Assembly (NCBI RefSeq): GCF_002252045.1
Contig: NZ_NEFF01000003.1
Location: 62,001 to 126,000 of the forward strand
From: Ignatzschineria sp. F8392
GTDB taxonomy: Bacteria; Pseudomonadota; Gammaproteobacteria; Cardiobacteriales; Wohlfahrtiimonadaceae
DNA: 64,000 bases
Reading direction: 5' to 3'
Part shown: positions 26,432 through 38,009 of the stretch, in pieces
Layout of the letters: every line of letters begins with the position of its first letter
Numbering within the stretch: the stretch's first letter is position 1
Position numbers and translations under genes: made by a program
Notes under the pieces: model-generated
What the model was told of the DNA's origin: nothing
The model's database searches: none
What the model saw: only the letters and a program-made list of their open reading frames with translations

Positions 26432-28507
26432 CTATTTTCGATACGCCTGTAAAACTGCGGGGATCTGATTGATTCGATCTAAGAGCCGGCTCAATTGATC
26501 AACATGATTGATCTCTAATGTAAAGCTGATCGAACGCGTATCATCGGCCTCACTCTTCATATTCATATTGGTGATCTTCAGATGCTCGGCAGAGACTAAT
26601 TGACTGATCTCTTGTAAAAGATCGACATTAGCATAGGCCGTTACATGAATATCCGCCTGCACTACGCGCTCATCTGTTGAGCCCCAATCAACATCGATCT
26701 CCCTTTCTGGATGTTGTTCCAACATATTGCGATAGTTAACACAGTTAATGCGATGGATCGTCACACCACGATTGATTGTAATATAACCGCCAATAAGATC
26801 GGGAGGTGCAGGTTTACAGCAGGTCGCGATAGTGGTTAATAATTTCCCCATCCCTTTCACCTGAATACCACTTTGTGCCTTTTTACTCTGTGGGCGCACC
26901 ATCAATTCTGGATCGAAATTATTCTTCGGCTTCTCCCCCGGCAGACGCGATAGAAGTTGCGCTATCGTGATCTCTCCGGCACCAATATTGGCATAGAGAT
27001 CATTAAGGCTCGTGCAATGTAGACGGCTTGCCAGACGTCTCAACTCTTCATCACTTAAACGGACATTGAGGCGCGAAAGCTCCTTTTCCACCATCTGCTT
27101 GCCCGCTTGAAGATTACTCTCAATCTCTTGTGCTCTAAACCAAGCACGAATCTTAGAACGTGTTCGACTAGAGCCGGTATAGCCCAAATGGGGTGACATC
27201 CAGTCGCGACTTGGATTAGGGAGTTTTCCGGTTAAAATCTCAACGACATCACGATTTTGAAGCACGTAGGTGAGTGGAACAATAGCACCATTGACCTTCG
27301 CTCCTCGACAGCGATTCCCTAAACCGGTATGAATTTTATAAGCAAAATCGAGAGGCGTTGAGCCGGCAATCAACTCAATCGGCTCGCCGGCAGGGGTCAT
27401 CACAAAGACATTCTCATTGAAGATACTCTCCTCTGTGATCTGCTCTTCCCCCTCTTCTAAAACGCGATCTAAGTGATCTCGTAACCAGTTAAGATCCGCT
27501 TGATCGATCGAAGTTCCGCGCCCCTCTTTATATTTCCAGTGAGCAGCAACGCCCTTCTCAGCATCATTGTGCATCTGATGCGTCCTGATCTGTACCTCCA
27601 AAGTACGATCTTCAGGCGCTAATACCACCGTATGGAGAGATTGATATCCATTAGGTTTGGGATTGGCAATATAATCATCAAATTCTCGTGGAATAGGGGT
27701 CCAAAGATCATGAATCATCCCCAATACGGCATAACAATCAGCGGTACTATCGACTAAAATACGCACTGCTCGGATATCATAGAGCTGCTCAAAAGCTAAA
27801 TTTTTCTGCCGCATCTTCCGTGCAATACTGTAGATATGCTTCACGCGCCCGGTCACTTCACCTTCAATAGCGTGCTGCTCGAGAAGCTTTTCGATCATCT
27901 CGATCACATCAAGAATATATTGCTCTCGCACCTGACGCTTACCATCCAATTTTGAGGCGATCTCGCGATAAAACTCGGGCTCTAAAAAGCGAAAAGCGTA
28001 ATCCTCTAGCTCCCACTTAATTTGAGCTAATCCTAAACGATTAGCGATCGGTGCAAAGATGGTATTGGTATTTTGGGCGATAAGACGCTGCTTCTCCTCT
28101 TGGGAATCACGCGCATTTCGCATCACAATCACCTGATAAGCGAGCATCACCACAATCACGCGCACATCTTCGGCAAAAGCTAAAAACATCTTCCGCAAAG
28201 TCTCAGGTGACTTCTCATGAGAGATCGCTCCTGATGTTAAGAAATTGACAACGCCGAGATATTGGATAAATTTTCGTGTGCCTTCAGGCTGCTCTTCAAC
28301 AGGAACGCCTAAAACAAAGAGGATCAGAGCGACTTGCGGCATCGCCTCAATCTCTAACTGTTCCAGATAGAATGCCGTTTCTAATGCCATCTTAAAAAGA
28401 GGATGCTCCTGATGCTTGATACAGGCCGCATAATACTCCGGCTTCCACGTCGCTTCTTTACTTTGTAGCCACTCAAGGAGAGCGGTCAATGTAATTGACT
28501 TTGACAC
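26432..28507 (-). CDS. relA: (p)ppGpp synthetase RelA
   Basis: Ribosome-associated alarmone synthetase that makes (p)ppGpp when uncharged tRNA enters the A site. The synthetase core is intact (RVKHIYSIARKM, YDIRAVRILV, EFDDYIANPKPNGYQSLHTV), followed by TGS (VFVMTPAGEPIELIAGSTPLDFAYKIH), helical and zinc-finger regions (ATCCKPAPPDLIGGYIT) and ACT/RRM. The N-terminal hydrolase domain lacks the HD pair, which marks RelA rather than SpoT. I start at GTG 28505-28507, 8 nt after GGAG, giving 691 residues; the longer frame adds 35 unlikely residues. Monocistronic. Confidence 0.93.
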   Translation of the reverse strand: MSKSITLTALLEWLQSKEATWKPEYYAACIKHQEHPLFKMALETAFYLEQLEIEAMPQVALILFVLGVPVEEQPEGTRKFIQYLGVVNFLTSGAISHEKSPETLRKMFLAFAEDVRVIVVMLAYQVIVMRNARDSQEEKQRLIAQNTNTIFAPIANRLGLAQIKWELEDYAFRFLEPEFYREIASKLDGKRQVREQYILDVIEMIEKLLEQHAIEGEVTGRVKHIYSIARKMRQKNLAFEQLYDIRAVRILVDSTADCYAVLGMIHDLWTPIPREFDDYIANPKPNGYQSLHTVVLAPEDRTLEVQIRTHQMHNDAEKGVAAHWKYKEGRGTSIDQADLNWLRDHLDRVLEEGEEQITEESIFNENVFVMTPAGEPIELIAGSTPLDFAYKIHTGLGNRCRGAKVNGAIVPLTYVLQNRDVVEILTGKLPNPSRDWMSPHLGYTGSSRTRSKIRAWFRAQEIESNLQAGKQMVEKELSRLNVRLSDEELRRLASRLHCTSLNDLYANIGAGEITIAQLLSRLPGEKPKNNFDPELMVRPQSKKAQSGIQVKGMGKLLTTIATCCKPAPPDLIGGYITINRGVTIHRINCVNYRNMLEQHPEREIDVDWGSTDERVVQADIHVTAYANVDLLQEISQLVSAEHLKITNMNMKSEADDTRSISFTLEINHVDQLSRLLDRINQIPAVLQAYRK

Positions 28508-29168
28508 ATCTACTTCTCCATCTCTATTTATTTTTATATCCAAAAATAGTAAGCAATTCGCCCGACTATTGCAATGATCCGAGAAATATTTAGCAGGGAG
28601 AATAGCGCACAAATGGGCGTTTTAGCAGAGTATCAACTCTGATCTTAGCAAAAGTATCGATATCACGCGATATTGATGCCCACATAACGTCGCTCAATCT
28701 CAATATTCAATCAAACAATAGAGTGGTCGATACGCTCTTCAATATGCTCTTCAATATACAATCGCTCGACCTATCATCAAGGCACGATAAGAGATATACA
28801 ATCTCTCTTCAACACTATAATATAGATAATAGAAGAGATAAAAGATAATACCGATGAAAATCATGATTATCGGGTGATTGAAGGTGATTGAAGGTGATTG
28901 TAAGCGATTATCGCAGTGATGCTAGTAAGCCGTTATGATGAATAGTAACAATCAAAAACAATAACCCTTAATAATCAGTGACAATAATCAATATTATCAA
29001 TAGAAAATTATCAAACAACATCACTCAATAATATTATTAAACAATATCGATGCATAATATATTTAATAATAGATCAGTAAGAGATGAATAAGGCGGAACA
29101 AGCGCCGATAAAAGCTCTTCTATTTCGTGGGGATCTCCCCTTTTTAAGCATTCCTATAAGGAGCTCAT
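28508..29168. other. Intergenic region between relA and the DsrE-like gene
   Basis: About 660 bp, AT-rich, between divergent genes. It holds a 10-bp direct repeat (GGTGATTGAA type, three copies, about 28873-28902) and a small GC hairpin followed by T5 at 29129-29145, listed separately. A small RNA could end at that hairpin, but nothing conserved is recognisable. Confidence 0.5.
29129..29145 (+). terminator. Terminator-like hairpin just upstream of DsrE-like gene
   Basis: GGGG-ATCT-CCCC followed directly by T5 lies 24 nt before the DsrE-like start codon. The stem is only 4 bp, extendable to 5 with a 2-nt loop, so it is weak. It could end a short upstream RNA or act as an attenuator. Confidence 0.4.
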
Positions 29169-29513
29169 ATGTTTAAATTAGTGATTCATATTAGTGATCT
29201 CGATAAGTGGCAAACAGTCATTAACAACATCAATAATAGTGTAAAAGGGTTACGCGAAAGCTACACCATCCATGTTGTTGCTAATGTGAATGCGATTCAA
29301 GGATATCTCGATCCAAAAATTCGTGAACAGATCACCGCAATTGATGATCCTAATATTCACTTCTTTGCTTGTAACAACTCCCTCATCGGACAAAATGTAA
29401 CGCCTGAGATGCTCAACCCCGATACAATTCCCTCTAAAATCGGAATCGTTCCTGTAGGGATTATCTCCATTGTGGAAGATCAAAACAATGGTTTTGCCTA
29501 TCTGAAACCTTAA
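29169..29513 (+). CDS. DsrE/DsrF-like small sulfur-relay-fold protein
   Basis: A 114-residue protein with the DsrE-like alpha/beta fold: MFKLVIHISDLDKWQTVINNINN (strand then helix), YTIHVVANVNAI, and a conserved cysteine in IHFFACNNSL at about residue 77, followed by the C-terminal VGIISIVEDQNNGFAYLKP. This is the subfamily annotated as intracellular sulfur oxidation / DsrE-DsrF family, whose single cysteine may carry persulfide. The physiological role is not established. AAGGAG precedes the ATG. It stands alone, convergent with trmO. Confidence 0.82.
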   Translation: MFKLVIHISDLDKWQTVINNINNSVKGLRESYTIHVVANVNAIQGYLDPKIREQITAIDDPNIHFFACNNSLIGQNVTPEMLNPDTIPSKIGIVPVGIISIVEDQNNGFAYLKP

Positions 29514-29625
29514 GGCTTCACACCTCCCATATCACATATCACATCCTTCATATTGTGGCATCTGTCATAGACCTGATATCTCAGACAAGATGGTGATCAC
29601 GACTAAAATCAAGAACAAAAAAAGA

Positions 29626-29653
29626 CCCCTTAGGATCTATGGATCTTAAGGGG
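29626..29653 (-). terminator. Rho-independent terminator of ligA-trmO
   Basis: Stem CCCCTTA/TAAGGGG, extended inward by GATC pairing, is followed on the minus strand by T7 (plus strand A7 at 29617-29623). It lies about 50 bp past the trmO stop and could also work weakly for the convergent DsrE-like gene. Confidence 0.85.
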
Positions 29654-29699
29654 TAAACTACTCACTCAATAGGAATTAAAAAACGAAGTTCGCTTTCCG

Positions 29700-30556
29700 T
29701 TAAGTATCCTTCATTTTAGGATCAGCAATATTGATCTTTATCACTCTAAAGCCGATCGTTTCCCTATTTGGCTGATTTTTAGTCGTATATTCCAGATCTG
29801 ATGCCATGTCGCCTTGAAGATCGATCTTCTGAAATTGAATATTCCAATGCAATAATCTTACGCCATAGATTCGAGAGAAATCATGATGAAATTGTGGCAG
29901 TGGATTTTGCGATACCACCTCGATAATCAATCTTTTCAGATCGGGCGCAAGCGGAAGAATTAATTGTAGCGCCGATTCCGCCTCATCACTAAAGAAAACA
30001 GGGTAACGTTCCGGTGGCATCAAGGCAAAATCGCTCTTTGCCTCAACAATCGCATCAGCAAAAGGGATATAAGGTTTAATGCAGTAGATCGGCGTCTTCT
30101 CTACAAGATCATGTCCTGAAACGGTAATTTTTCCCGCCGGAAAATCGATCGATTCAATCTTTACAGCAGATAAGCCCAAACCATTAGGTCGAAAAGAGCT
30201 ACGCGTGGCAAAAACTCCCATTCGTGCATTGCCCCCTAAACGTTGTGGGCGAACGGTCCCCTTTCCTTTCCACTCATTTTGATGAAAACCAAAAGTGAGC
30301 CAAAGATGGCTTGAGAGCTCTAATCCTGTGAGATAGGTCTCATGATCGAAGGGAGGAATCAGATGAATCACCCCTTCTGCCGCTGGAACAATACCGGCTT
30401 GTCGCGGCACGCCAAACTTTTCAGGAAAACAGCTCTCCATCCACGCGATCGGCTCAATTGTGCGGCTATTTTCCCGGCGCCATGACTCCAGATCTACTCT
30501 CTTCTGATCTGCTCTCTTCCGATCTGCCAACTTCTGATCCTCCGATTCTAGACACA

Positions 30557-30557
<1 letters not shown>
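29700..30557 (-). CDS. trmO: tRNA (t6A37) N6-methyltransferase TrmO
   Basis: Protein of the TsaA/YaeB/VirR family, which uses SAM to methylate N6 of threonylcarbamoyladenosine at position 37 of certain tRNA-Thr. Family signatures: FGVPRQAGIVPAAEGVI (SAM-binding edge), LTFGFHQNEWKGKGTVRPQR and RMGVFATRSSFRPNGLGLS. 285 residues, longer than the E. coli protein (235) mainly through a charged, Lys/Arg/Asp-rich N-terminus of about 35 residues. The ATG overlaps the ligA stop (TAATG), so it is translationally coupled to ligA. Confidence 0.92.
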
Positions 30558-32686
<2,129 letters not shown>

Positions 32687-32768
32687 CTAAAATGATTCCT
32701 GGTTTCTAGTTTCTGGTTTCTTCTATAACCACTTCTTCTATTCATCTTTTCTGAAATGATTATAAAAA

Positions 32769-32793
32769 AAGTGCTGTTATTGTAACAGCACTT
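32769..32793 (-). terminator. Rho-independent terminator of zipA
   Basis: An 11-bp perfect stem AAGTGCTGTTA/TAACAGCACTT with a 3-nt loop is followed by T7 on the minus strand. It lies about 40 bp beyond the zipA stop, between zipA and ligA, so ligA probably has its own promoter or depends on read-through. Confidence 0.92.
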
Positions 32794-32831
32794 CCTCACT
32801 TTCGTTCTTTTGCAAAACAATTCACCGGCAA

Positions 32832-33851
32832 TTAACGGCGGCGCTGTTCATACGCCTCATAAGCACGCTCCCACTCCTCATTATCGAGCTTATTCACCTT
32901 ATGGAAGAGCTCAATCAGATCCTCACGACTCATCGGTCGCTGATGGGTATCTAGAATCGTCCCCCCTAATGCGGAGTTAAAGTGGTAGATGCCGGCAAGG
33001 AGCTGCTCAATCGTACTAATATCGGGATCAGGTCCAGGGATTTTGGAGAAGAAGATGAGTCCCGGCGTTGTATCATCAAGATGATGGCGCACAAGTTCCT
33101 CATCAAATACCCCTTCTCCCAATAGATGACCAATTGAGTACATCGGCTCATCCCCATAATGGGTGGTTGTTAGAAGTTGAATAAATCCACCATTCTCTAC
33201 CCGAAGATCGAGCTCATGCGCTACTGTTAGGATCTCTTTAAAGGTATAAGGCTGATCAGGTGCGGCACTTAAAATCAGAGCGACAGTCTCTACCGCCGCA
33301 GGGCGCATCAAATTACCATCATCACTATAATCATCGAGCTCTGCACGATTGCCTCGGAAAAAGTCGGAGACTTTCTGTAAAAAACCACTCTTAGGTGCTT
33401 CATCATCTTGACGCAGGGGTGCATCGATCACCATCTCTTCATCTGCCACAAAAGTAGGTTCTGCACTCTCATAGCCACTCTTATTACCACCCTCATTGCC
33501 TGTCGATTGTCTCAATTCTATCGGATCGCTTTCCTCTACTGCCGCATCAGCACTCACAGCTTCAGTTCGCACGACAGACTCTCTAGCGAGATTATCACCC
33601 CGATCATCTCCTTTTGGACGATAGGAGAGATCATCATGATCGATTCCCGGCATCTCTTCAAAGGTGAGGTTTTCTACCGAAGGTTCTTTCATCTCAACCC
33701 CTTCCGCATTCTCACCATCGATAAAGAGATCCTTTAAATCAGGCTCTACTTTATCTGCAATTTCCTCTTTGACATTATTCCGCTCAAGGCGAACCCAATA
33801 GACGGCTGCCGCGATCAAAAGAAGCGCAATTAAGATATAGACAATGATCAT
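32832..33851 (-). CDS. zipA: Cell division protein ZipA
   Basis: A 339-residue ZipA: an N-terminal membrane helix (residues 2-20, IIVYILIALLLIAAAVYWV), a long acidic linker (about 25-170), and a C-terminal FtsZ-binding domain (about 195-330) containing PYTFKEILTVAHELDL, MYSIGHLLGEGVFD, LIFFSKIPGPDPDIS and LGGTILDTHQRPMS. It anchors FtsZ to the inner membrane at midcell. The zipA-ligA order is the usual gammaproteobacterial arrangement and supports the call. The acidic linker is normal for the family and evolves fast. Confidence 0.93.
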   Translation of the reverse strand: MIIVYILIALLLIAAAVYWVRLERNNVKEEIADKVEPDLKDLFIDGENAEGVEMKEPSVENLTFEEMPGIDHDDLSYRPKGDDRGDNLARESVVRTEAVSADAAVEESDPIELRQSTGNEGGNKSGYESAEPTFVADEEMVIDAPLRQDDEAPKSGFLQKVSDFFRGNRAELDDYSDDGNLMRPAAVETVALILSAAPDQPYTFKEILTVAHELDLRVENGGFIQLLTTTHYGDEPMYSIGHLLGEGVFDEELVRHHLDDTTPGLIFFSKIPGPDPDISTIEQLLAGIYHFNSALGGTILDTHQRPMSREDLIELFHKVNKLDNEEWERAYEAYEQRRR

Positions 33852-33994
33852 AATAGTGATGACTTCCTACTAAATTAAGATGGCAAAGTAATAGCGATGT
33901 GCATTGCATCTCATATCAACACACAATTACTAAATATTACCCTATTTTTCATCCGATTACTCCCTCTCAGAGCGATTTTTGTGAAATATAGAGA

Positions 33995-35146
33995 TTAACG
34001 ACGCTCCTCTTGAGGGAGAGATCCTACAATGGTTCCGGCAAAGAGATCATAGAGAGTTCTTCTAAAGAGCGGATCTCTAGTTGCCCAGAGAAGCGTAAGC
34101 AGAAAGAGAATGCCACCAATGATCGGAATTGCTGTCAAGAAGTTGATGCCGATATAGAAGAGCATTGTTCTAAAGATCGCAATATTCCAACTCATCAATC
34201 CACCCGTTCTTAAACTATAGACACGCATATTGAAGAGTCGTTTACCTAGCGATGCGCCATAGAGCTTCTCTAGCAGAATAAAGTAGAGAACAAAGGTGAG
34301 GCTCACCCAGATAGAGAGTACCGACATCATCTCCTCTAAAACCGGTTGAAGCTCGGGATTTGCCATCAGATCTTCAACAGAGAGATGCCCTTTTGCTAGG
34401 GTAAAATACTCCTGAAAGGGTGCTGTATCAATCAGATTGAGCATCCCCAATAGATAGATCACAACAAAAGAGAGAAAGGAGATAATCAGGTAATCGAGAA
34501 TAAATGCTAATGTTCTTCGCCCTAATCTTGCCGGCATAAAACCTGCAAGGGAGGGAGGAATCAACATCGCTTTCACTTGCGCGAACATCTTCTCAATATT
34601 CTCTTTACTCAAATCATTCAGATTGAGTTGCGGGATCCCCTGTTGCTGAGAGTTTCGATGCTCTTCACCACTCTCCTCTTGCCGACGAAGATCATCCTGA
34701 TTGCCTTGCGCCTCCTGATGACTCGATGAATCTGCAACCCCCATCTCTTGTGAAGAAGATCTCTCTTCAGAGACGTGATCCGTTTGACGAGTGTGGGGAG
34801 TGTCAGAATCTGCTGCTGTTGAATGATCGTTCACAGAAGCTTCATGCACAGCGCTCTCATCGAGTTTGGGGCGTTCAACGTCAGTAGCACGATCACCAAT
34901 AGAGAGATCGACAATCTCTAGACGCAACCCTTGCGCTTGGAAGAATCCCTCAAGCTGAGCCACCTCATCTGCGGAAGCCTCCTCCCTTAAGGTAACGCCA
35001 CCAGGAACAAACCATTTAGAGATCTCTTCGGGTGCGACATTGTATGCTTTTGCAATCGCTAAAATGACCTGCTCTTTCGCAAATCCCGGTAATAGTTCGC
35101 CTGTAAAGCGAACCTGATACTTTCTACTCTTCTCTCTATTACTCAT
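33995..35146 (-). CDS. RDD-family membrane protein with N-terminal peptide-like domain
   Basis: A 383-residue inner-membrane protein. Residues 9-80 (YQVRFTGELLPGFAKEQVIL) match a small N-terminal domain seen on many proteobacterial RDD or zinc-ribbon proteins. Residues 85-165 are a low-complexity Ser/Gln/Glu/Asp linker. Residues 205-375 are the RDD domain: RLGRRTLAFILDYLIISFL carries the signature Arg and Asp, then three further helices and GASLGKRLFNMRVYS. Function is not established; some RDD proteins have been linked to ion exchange or export. It is monocistronic, between zipA and ubiX. Confidence 0.83.
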   Translation of the reverse strand: MSNREKSRKYQVRFTGELLPGFAKEQVILAIAKAYNVAPEEISKWFVPGGVTLREEASADEVAQLEGFFQAQGLRLEIVDLSIGDRATDVERPKLDESAVHEASVNDHSTAADSDTPHTRQTDHVSEERSSSQEMGVADSSSHQEAQGNQDDLRRQEESGEEHRNSQQQGIPQLNLNDLSKENIEKMFAQVKAMLIPPSLAGFMPARLGRRTLAFILDYLIISFLSFVVIYLLGMLNLIDTAPFQEYFTLAKGHLSVEDLMANPELQPVLEEMMSVLSIWVSLTFVLYFILLEKLYGASLGKRLFNMRVYSLRTGGLMSWNIAIFRTMLFYIGINFLTAIPIIGGILFLLTLLWATRDPLFRRTLYDLFAGTIVGSLPQEERR

Positions 35147-35222
35147 TGATCTTTTCCAATCTTATCTGTGTAATTTTATCTGTGTCATTTTAGCACACCT
35201 TCCAATAAGGTTTTAAAGTGCT

Positions 35223-35870
35223 CTACTCTCCCCAACGTGCCATCAATTGATGGGGTATATCGAGCTGATCTAAAATACGCGCCACCATAAAGTCAATAAT
35301 ATCTTCAACCGATTGGGGCCTGTGATAAAACCCTGGATTTGCCGGCATAATCTGCACATTCATCTGACTTAAGCGCAACATATTCTCTAAATGAATCTGA
35401 TTAAAGGGGGCTTCTCTCACCACTAACATTAAGTTTCTACGCTCTTTAATCATCACATCTGCCGCTCTTTCGATCAGATTATTCGATTGCCCCGAAGCAA
35501 CTGCCGCTAACATCCCCATCGAACAAGGGCAGATCACCATAGCATAAGAGGTATTTGAGCCGGAAGCTAAGGGCGCTGTCCACTCCTTTTCACTATAGAG
35601 CTGAATCAAGTCAGGGTCAGTGATCGAAAATCGCTGCATCAAGCGCTGCTTCTGCTCCGCCCCTCTACTGCCGAGGTGAATATCCATCTCCAATGCAAGG
35701 ACCATCAATGCCGCCTGTGTTAAGAGGACATTGACGGGATAACCCGATTGTACTAAGACCTCAATCAGACGCAATCCATATTGCGCACCCGATGCACCTG
35801 AGAGCGCCACGGTCACGCGATCTCGCTCTCGATAAGGTTTCTCCGGGGCTTTATAGTAACGATCACCCAT
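35223..35870 (-). CDS. ubiX: Flavin prenyltransferase UbiX
   Basis: UbiX transfers a dimethylallyl group to FMN to make the prenylated cofactor that UbiD uses in ubiquinone synthesis. The FMN-binding N-terminus VALSGASGAQYGLRLIEVL, the ICPCSMGMLAAVASGQSNNLIERAADV segment read in two parts, and RRNLMLVVREAPF ... MPANPGFYHRP are all present. The longest frame starts with TTG and adds 27 residues; I choose ATG 35868-35870, giving 215 residues, nearer the family norm. No ubiD is in the window. Confidence 0.94.
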   Translation of the reverse strand: MGDRYYKAPEKPYRERDRVTVALSGASGAQYGLRLIEVLVQSGYPVNVLLTQAALMVLALEMDIHLGSRGAEQKQRLMQRFSITDPDLIQLYSEKEWTAPLASGSNTSYAMVICPCSMGMLAAVASGQSNNLIERAADVMIKERRNLMLVVREAPFNQIHLENMLRLSQMNVQIMPANPGFYHRPQSVEDIIDFMVARILDQLDIPHQLMARWGE

Positions 35871-36071
35871 TTTCAGACGCTTCCCTTCCTGATTCTTAAG
35901 ATTCTGATTCCTAAGATTATAATTTGATAAAACTGAATAAATATTCGACAAAAAATCGATAAAAGTTCGAGAAAACTCGATAGATAAAATTGTATAAAAT
36001 TACATAGAATTACATAAAATGGCTTCAAAGAATACCTTCAAAGCACGGCTTCAAAGAATAACTCTGAAGCG

Positions 36072-36923
36072 TTATTTTGATGCTTCACACTCGATCTCCA
36101 CCTTAATATCGAGCGCTTTAGCGTAATAGGGGGCTGTTGTAACGATACCATTCACCCCTGTCTGACAATATTGCTCAATATTACTCCCATTAATACCGCC
36201 TGCAGCTAAAATATGGAGATCGGGATAATGGATATGCAACTCCGCAACAGCCTCTTTTAACGCCTCAACAGAGAGCTTATCAAATTGAATAATATCAACG
36301 CCCATCTTCGCAAAACGACGCGCCTCTTCCATTGAATCAGCCTCAATCACAATTCGCTTCTCACATGCAAGATGGCGAATCTCGGCAATCTTCGCAGCTA
36401 ATGCTTCATCACTACCTAAAAATTGGCGATGCTGTTTAAAGATCAAAATCGTCTCAGAGAGTCCTAAACGATGGGGAACGGCGCCGCCGGCAACAATCCC
36501 ACTGATCGCTAAGGTTTTAGTGCCGGGGATACTCTTACGCGTCGTCAAAAGCGCAACCTTAGGAGAAGCCGCTTCACAGATATCCACCATTTTACGCGTC
36601 ATCGTCGCAACGCCGGAGCTATAATCGAGAATATTTTGCCCCACTTTCCAGAGCGTATGAATATTAGCGCCACTTCCTCTTGCTTTAAGAAGCTCATCTC
36701 CCGCCGCAATCCTTGTGCCGGAACGCTTCATAGAGAGAAGCTCAATATCGAGATGACGGCAGAGCTTTGCCACAACCTCTGTACCGGCAACAACCCCATC
36801 CATCCGTGTAATATAGCGGATCTCTGCCGGTGCCTGATCAATCCCTAACAACTCAGATGTTAGATCGATATAGGGAATATCTTCTTCAATAAGACGCTCT
36901 ATCGCGGCCGTTGTCACAAACAT
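36072..36923 (-). CDS. modD: ModD-type nicotinate-nucleotide pyrophosphorylase homologue
   Basis: A 283-residue protein of the quinolinate phosphoribosyltransferase superfamily, closest by eye to ModD. Features: N-terminal IERLIEEDIPYIDLTSELLGI, phosphate-binding LLTTRKSIPGTKTLAISGIVAGG, GGAVPHRLGLSETILIF, and the C-terminal AAGGINGSNIEQY barrel strands. GAGGAG precedes ATG 36921-36923; the longer frame adds 7 residues. ModD proteins usually sit in molybdate-transport operons, and the substrate is not firmly known. Here none of modA, modB or modC is within reach. NadC is the alternative, but the N-terminus favours ModD. Confidence 0.82.
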   Translation of the reverse strand: MFVTTAAIERLIEEDIPYIDLTSELLGIDQAPAEIRYITRMDGVVAGTEVVAKLCRHLDIELLSMKRSGTRIAAGDELLKARGSGANIHTLWKVGQNILDYSSGVATMTRKMVDICEAASPKVALLTTRKSIPGTKTLAISGIVAGGAVPHRLGLSETILIFKQHRQFLGSDEALAAKIAEIRHLACEKRIVIEADSMEEARRFAKMGVDIIQFDKLSVEALKEAVAELHIHYPDLHILAAGGINGSNIEQYCQTGVNGIVTTAPYYAKALDIKVEIECEASK

Positions 36924-36974
36924 AGGTTGCTCCTCTCTCTTCACTGGCTCTCTTCACCAGCTCTCTTATAAAAA

Positions 36975-37002
36975 AGCGCTCTATGATGCTTCACAGAACG
37001 CT
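36975..37002 (-). terminator. Rho-independent terminator of hslO
   Basis: An 8-bp stem with one G-U pair (AGCGCTCT with AGAACGCT) and a 12-nt loop is followed by T6 on the minus strand, about 110 bp past the hslO stop. Confidence 0.6.
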
Positions 37003-37112
37003 CTCACTATTGATAAATTTTGACTCATCATTTTTGCTTCAATCGATTAGATAGAAGTTTGATGTCAGTTTAATCTAAATTGGATGTCAATTTGATGCAA
37101 AATATTGCTCTT

Positions 37113-38009
37113 TTAAGCATCTAACTTCTGCTGCTCTTCCGGTGTACAGAGTGAGAAATCGATATCATTCTCACTAAAGAGATAACGCTTACCACAGAAA
37201 CCGCAATCGACATAGACACTTCCTGATTGCTCTTCTAAAAGCTCCCGCAATTCACTCTCACCTAAATGGTAGAGCATCGTCAACGAGCGCTCTTTTGAAC
37301 AATTACACTCAAAATGGAACTGCTCTGGTTCAAAGAGACGAACCGCAAGCTCCTCATCAGTCTCATAGAGGCGATAGAGTAACTCTTCTGTTGAGAGCGT
37401 TAATAACTCCTCTTCTGTTGCCGTCTCTGCAAGCATAATGGCACGATTGAAGAGATCTTCATTATGAATCTCTCCAGGAAGGCGTTGAATCATCAATCCC
37501 CCCGCCGCTTTAGGACCTGTTGCTAAGAAGAGGCGTGTCGGTAACTGCTCCGATGTCTCAAAGTAGTACTCGATCGCTTTTGCGATACTCTCCTCAGTCA
37601 GAGAGATCACCCCTTGATAGGGCTGTTTAAAGTGGGGAGCATCGATTGTAATCACCACTCTTCCTTCACCGCAGAGCTCTTTTAAGGTTGTTAACCCTTC
37701 AACATCGCCATCGATTTTAGCCGTTGCGCGCAAACCATGAAGATGGTTGACTTGAACCACTAAGAGACTGACAGGACCATTCCCTTCGATCTGTACCGTT
37801 AATCGACCTTCAATCTTGATCGTTGCCCCTAAAAGCGCTGTTGTTGCGATCAACTCACCCAATAACTTTTCAACATTCTTAGGATAGTGACGACGGACGA
37901 GATGCTCGCGCCAAGTATGCTCTAACAAGACGCGCTCACCCCGAATCGGTAATTTATCAAAGATAAAACGATCTAAATGATCCACACTCTTCTCTCTATT
38001 ATTAATCAT
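37113..38009 (-). CDS. hslO: Redox-regulated chaperone Hsp33
   Basis: A 298-residue holdase activated by oxidative unfolding. The C-terminal redox switch has the expected cysteine pattern: CNC (in HFECNCSKE) and CGFC (in YVDCGFCGKRY), which bind zinc when reduced. The N-terminal chaperone domain starts DRFIFDKLPIRGERVLLE. The start overlaps the end of the upstream TerC/CBS gene by 8 bp, implying translational coupling, an arrangement I do not recognise from model genomes. Confidence 0.96.
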   Translation of the reverse strand: MINNREKSVDHLDRFIFDKLPIRGERVLLEHTWREHLVRRHYPKNVEKLLGELIATTALLGATIKIEGRLTVQIEGNGPVSLLVVQVNHLHGLRATAKIDGDVEGLTTLKELCGEGRVVITIDAPHFKQPYQGVISLTEESIAKAIEYYFETSEQLPTRLFLATGPKAAGGLMIQRLPGEIHNEDLFNRAIMLAETATEEELLTLSTEELLYRLYETDEELAVRLFEPEQFHFECNCSKERSLTMLYHLGESELRELLEEQSGSVYVDCGFCGKRYLFSENDIDFSLCTPEEQQKLDA

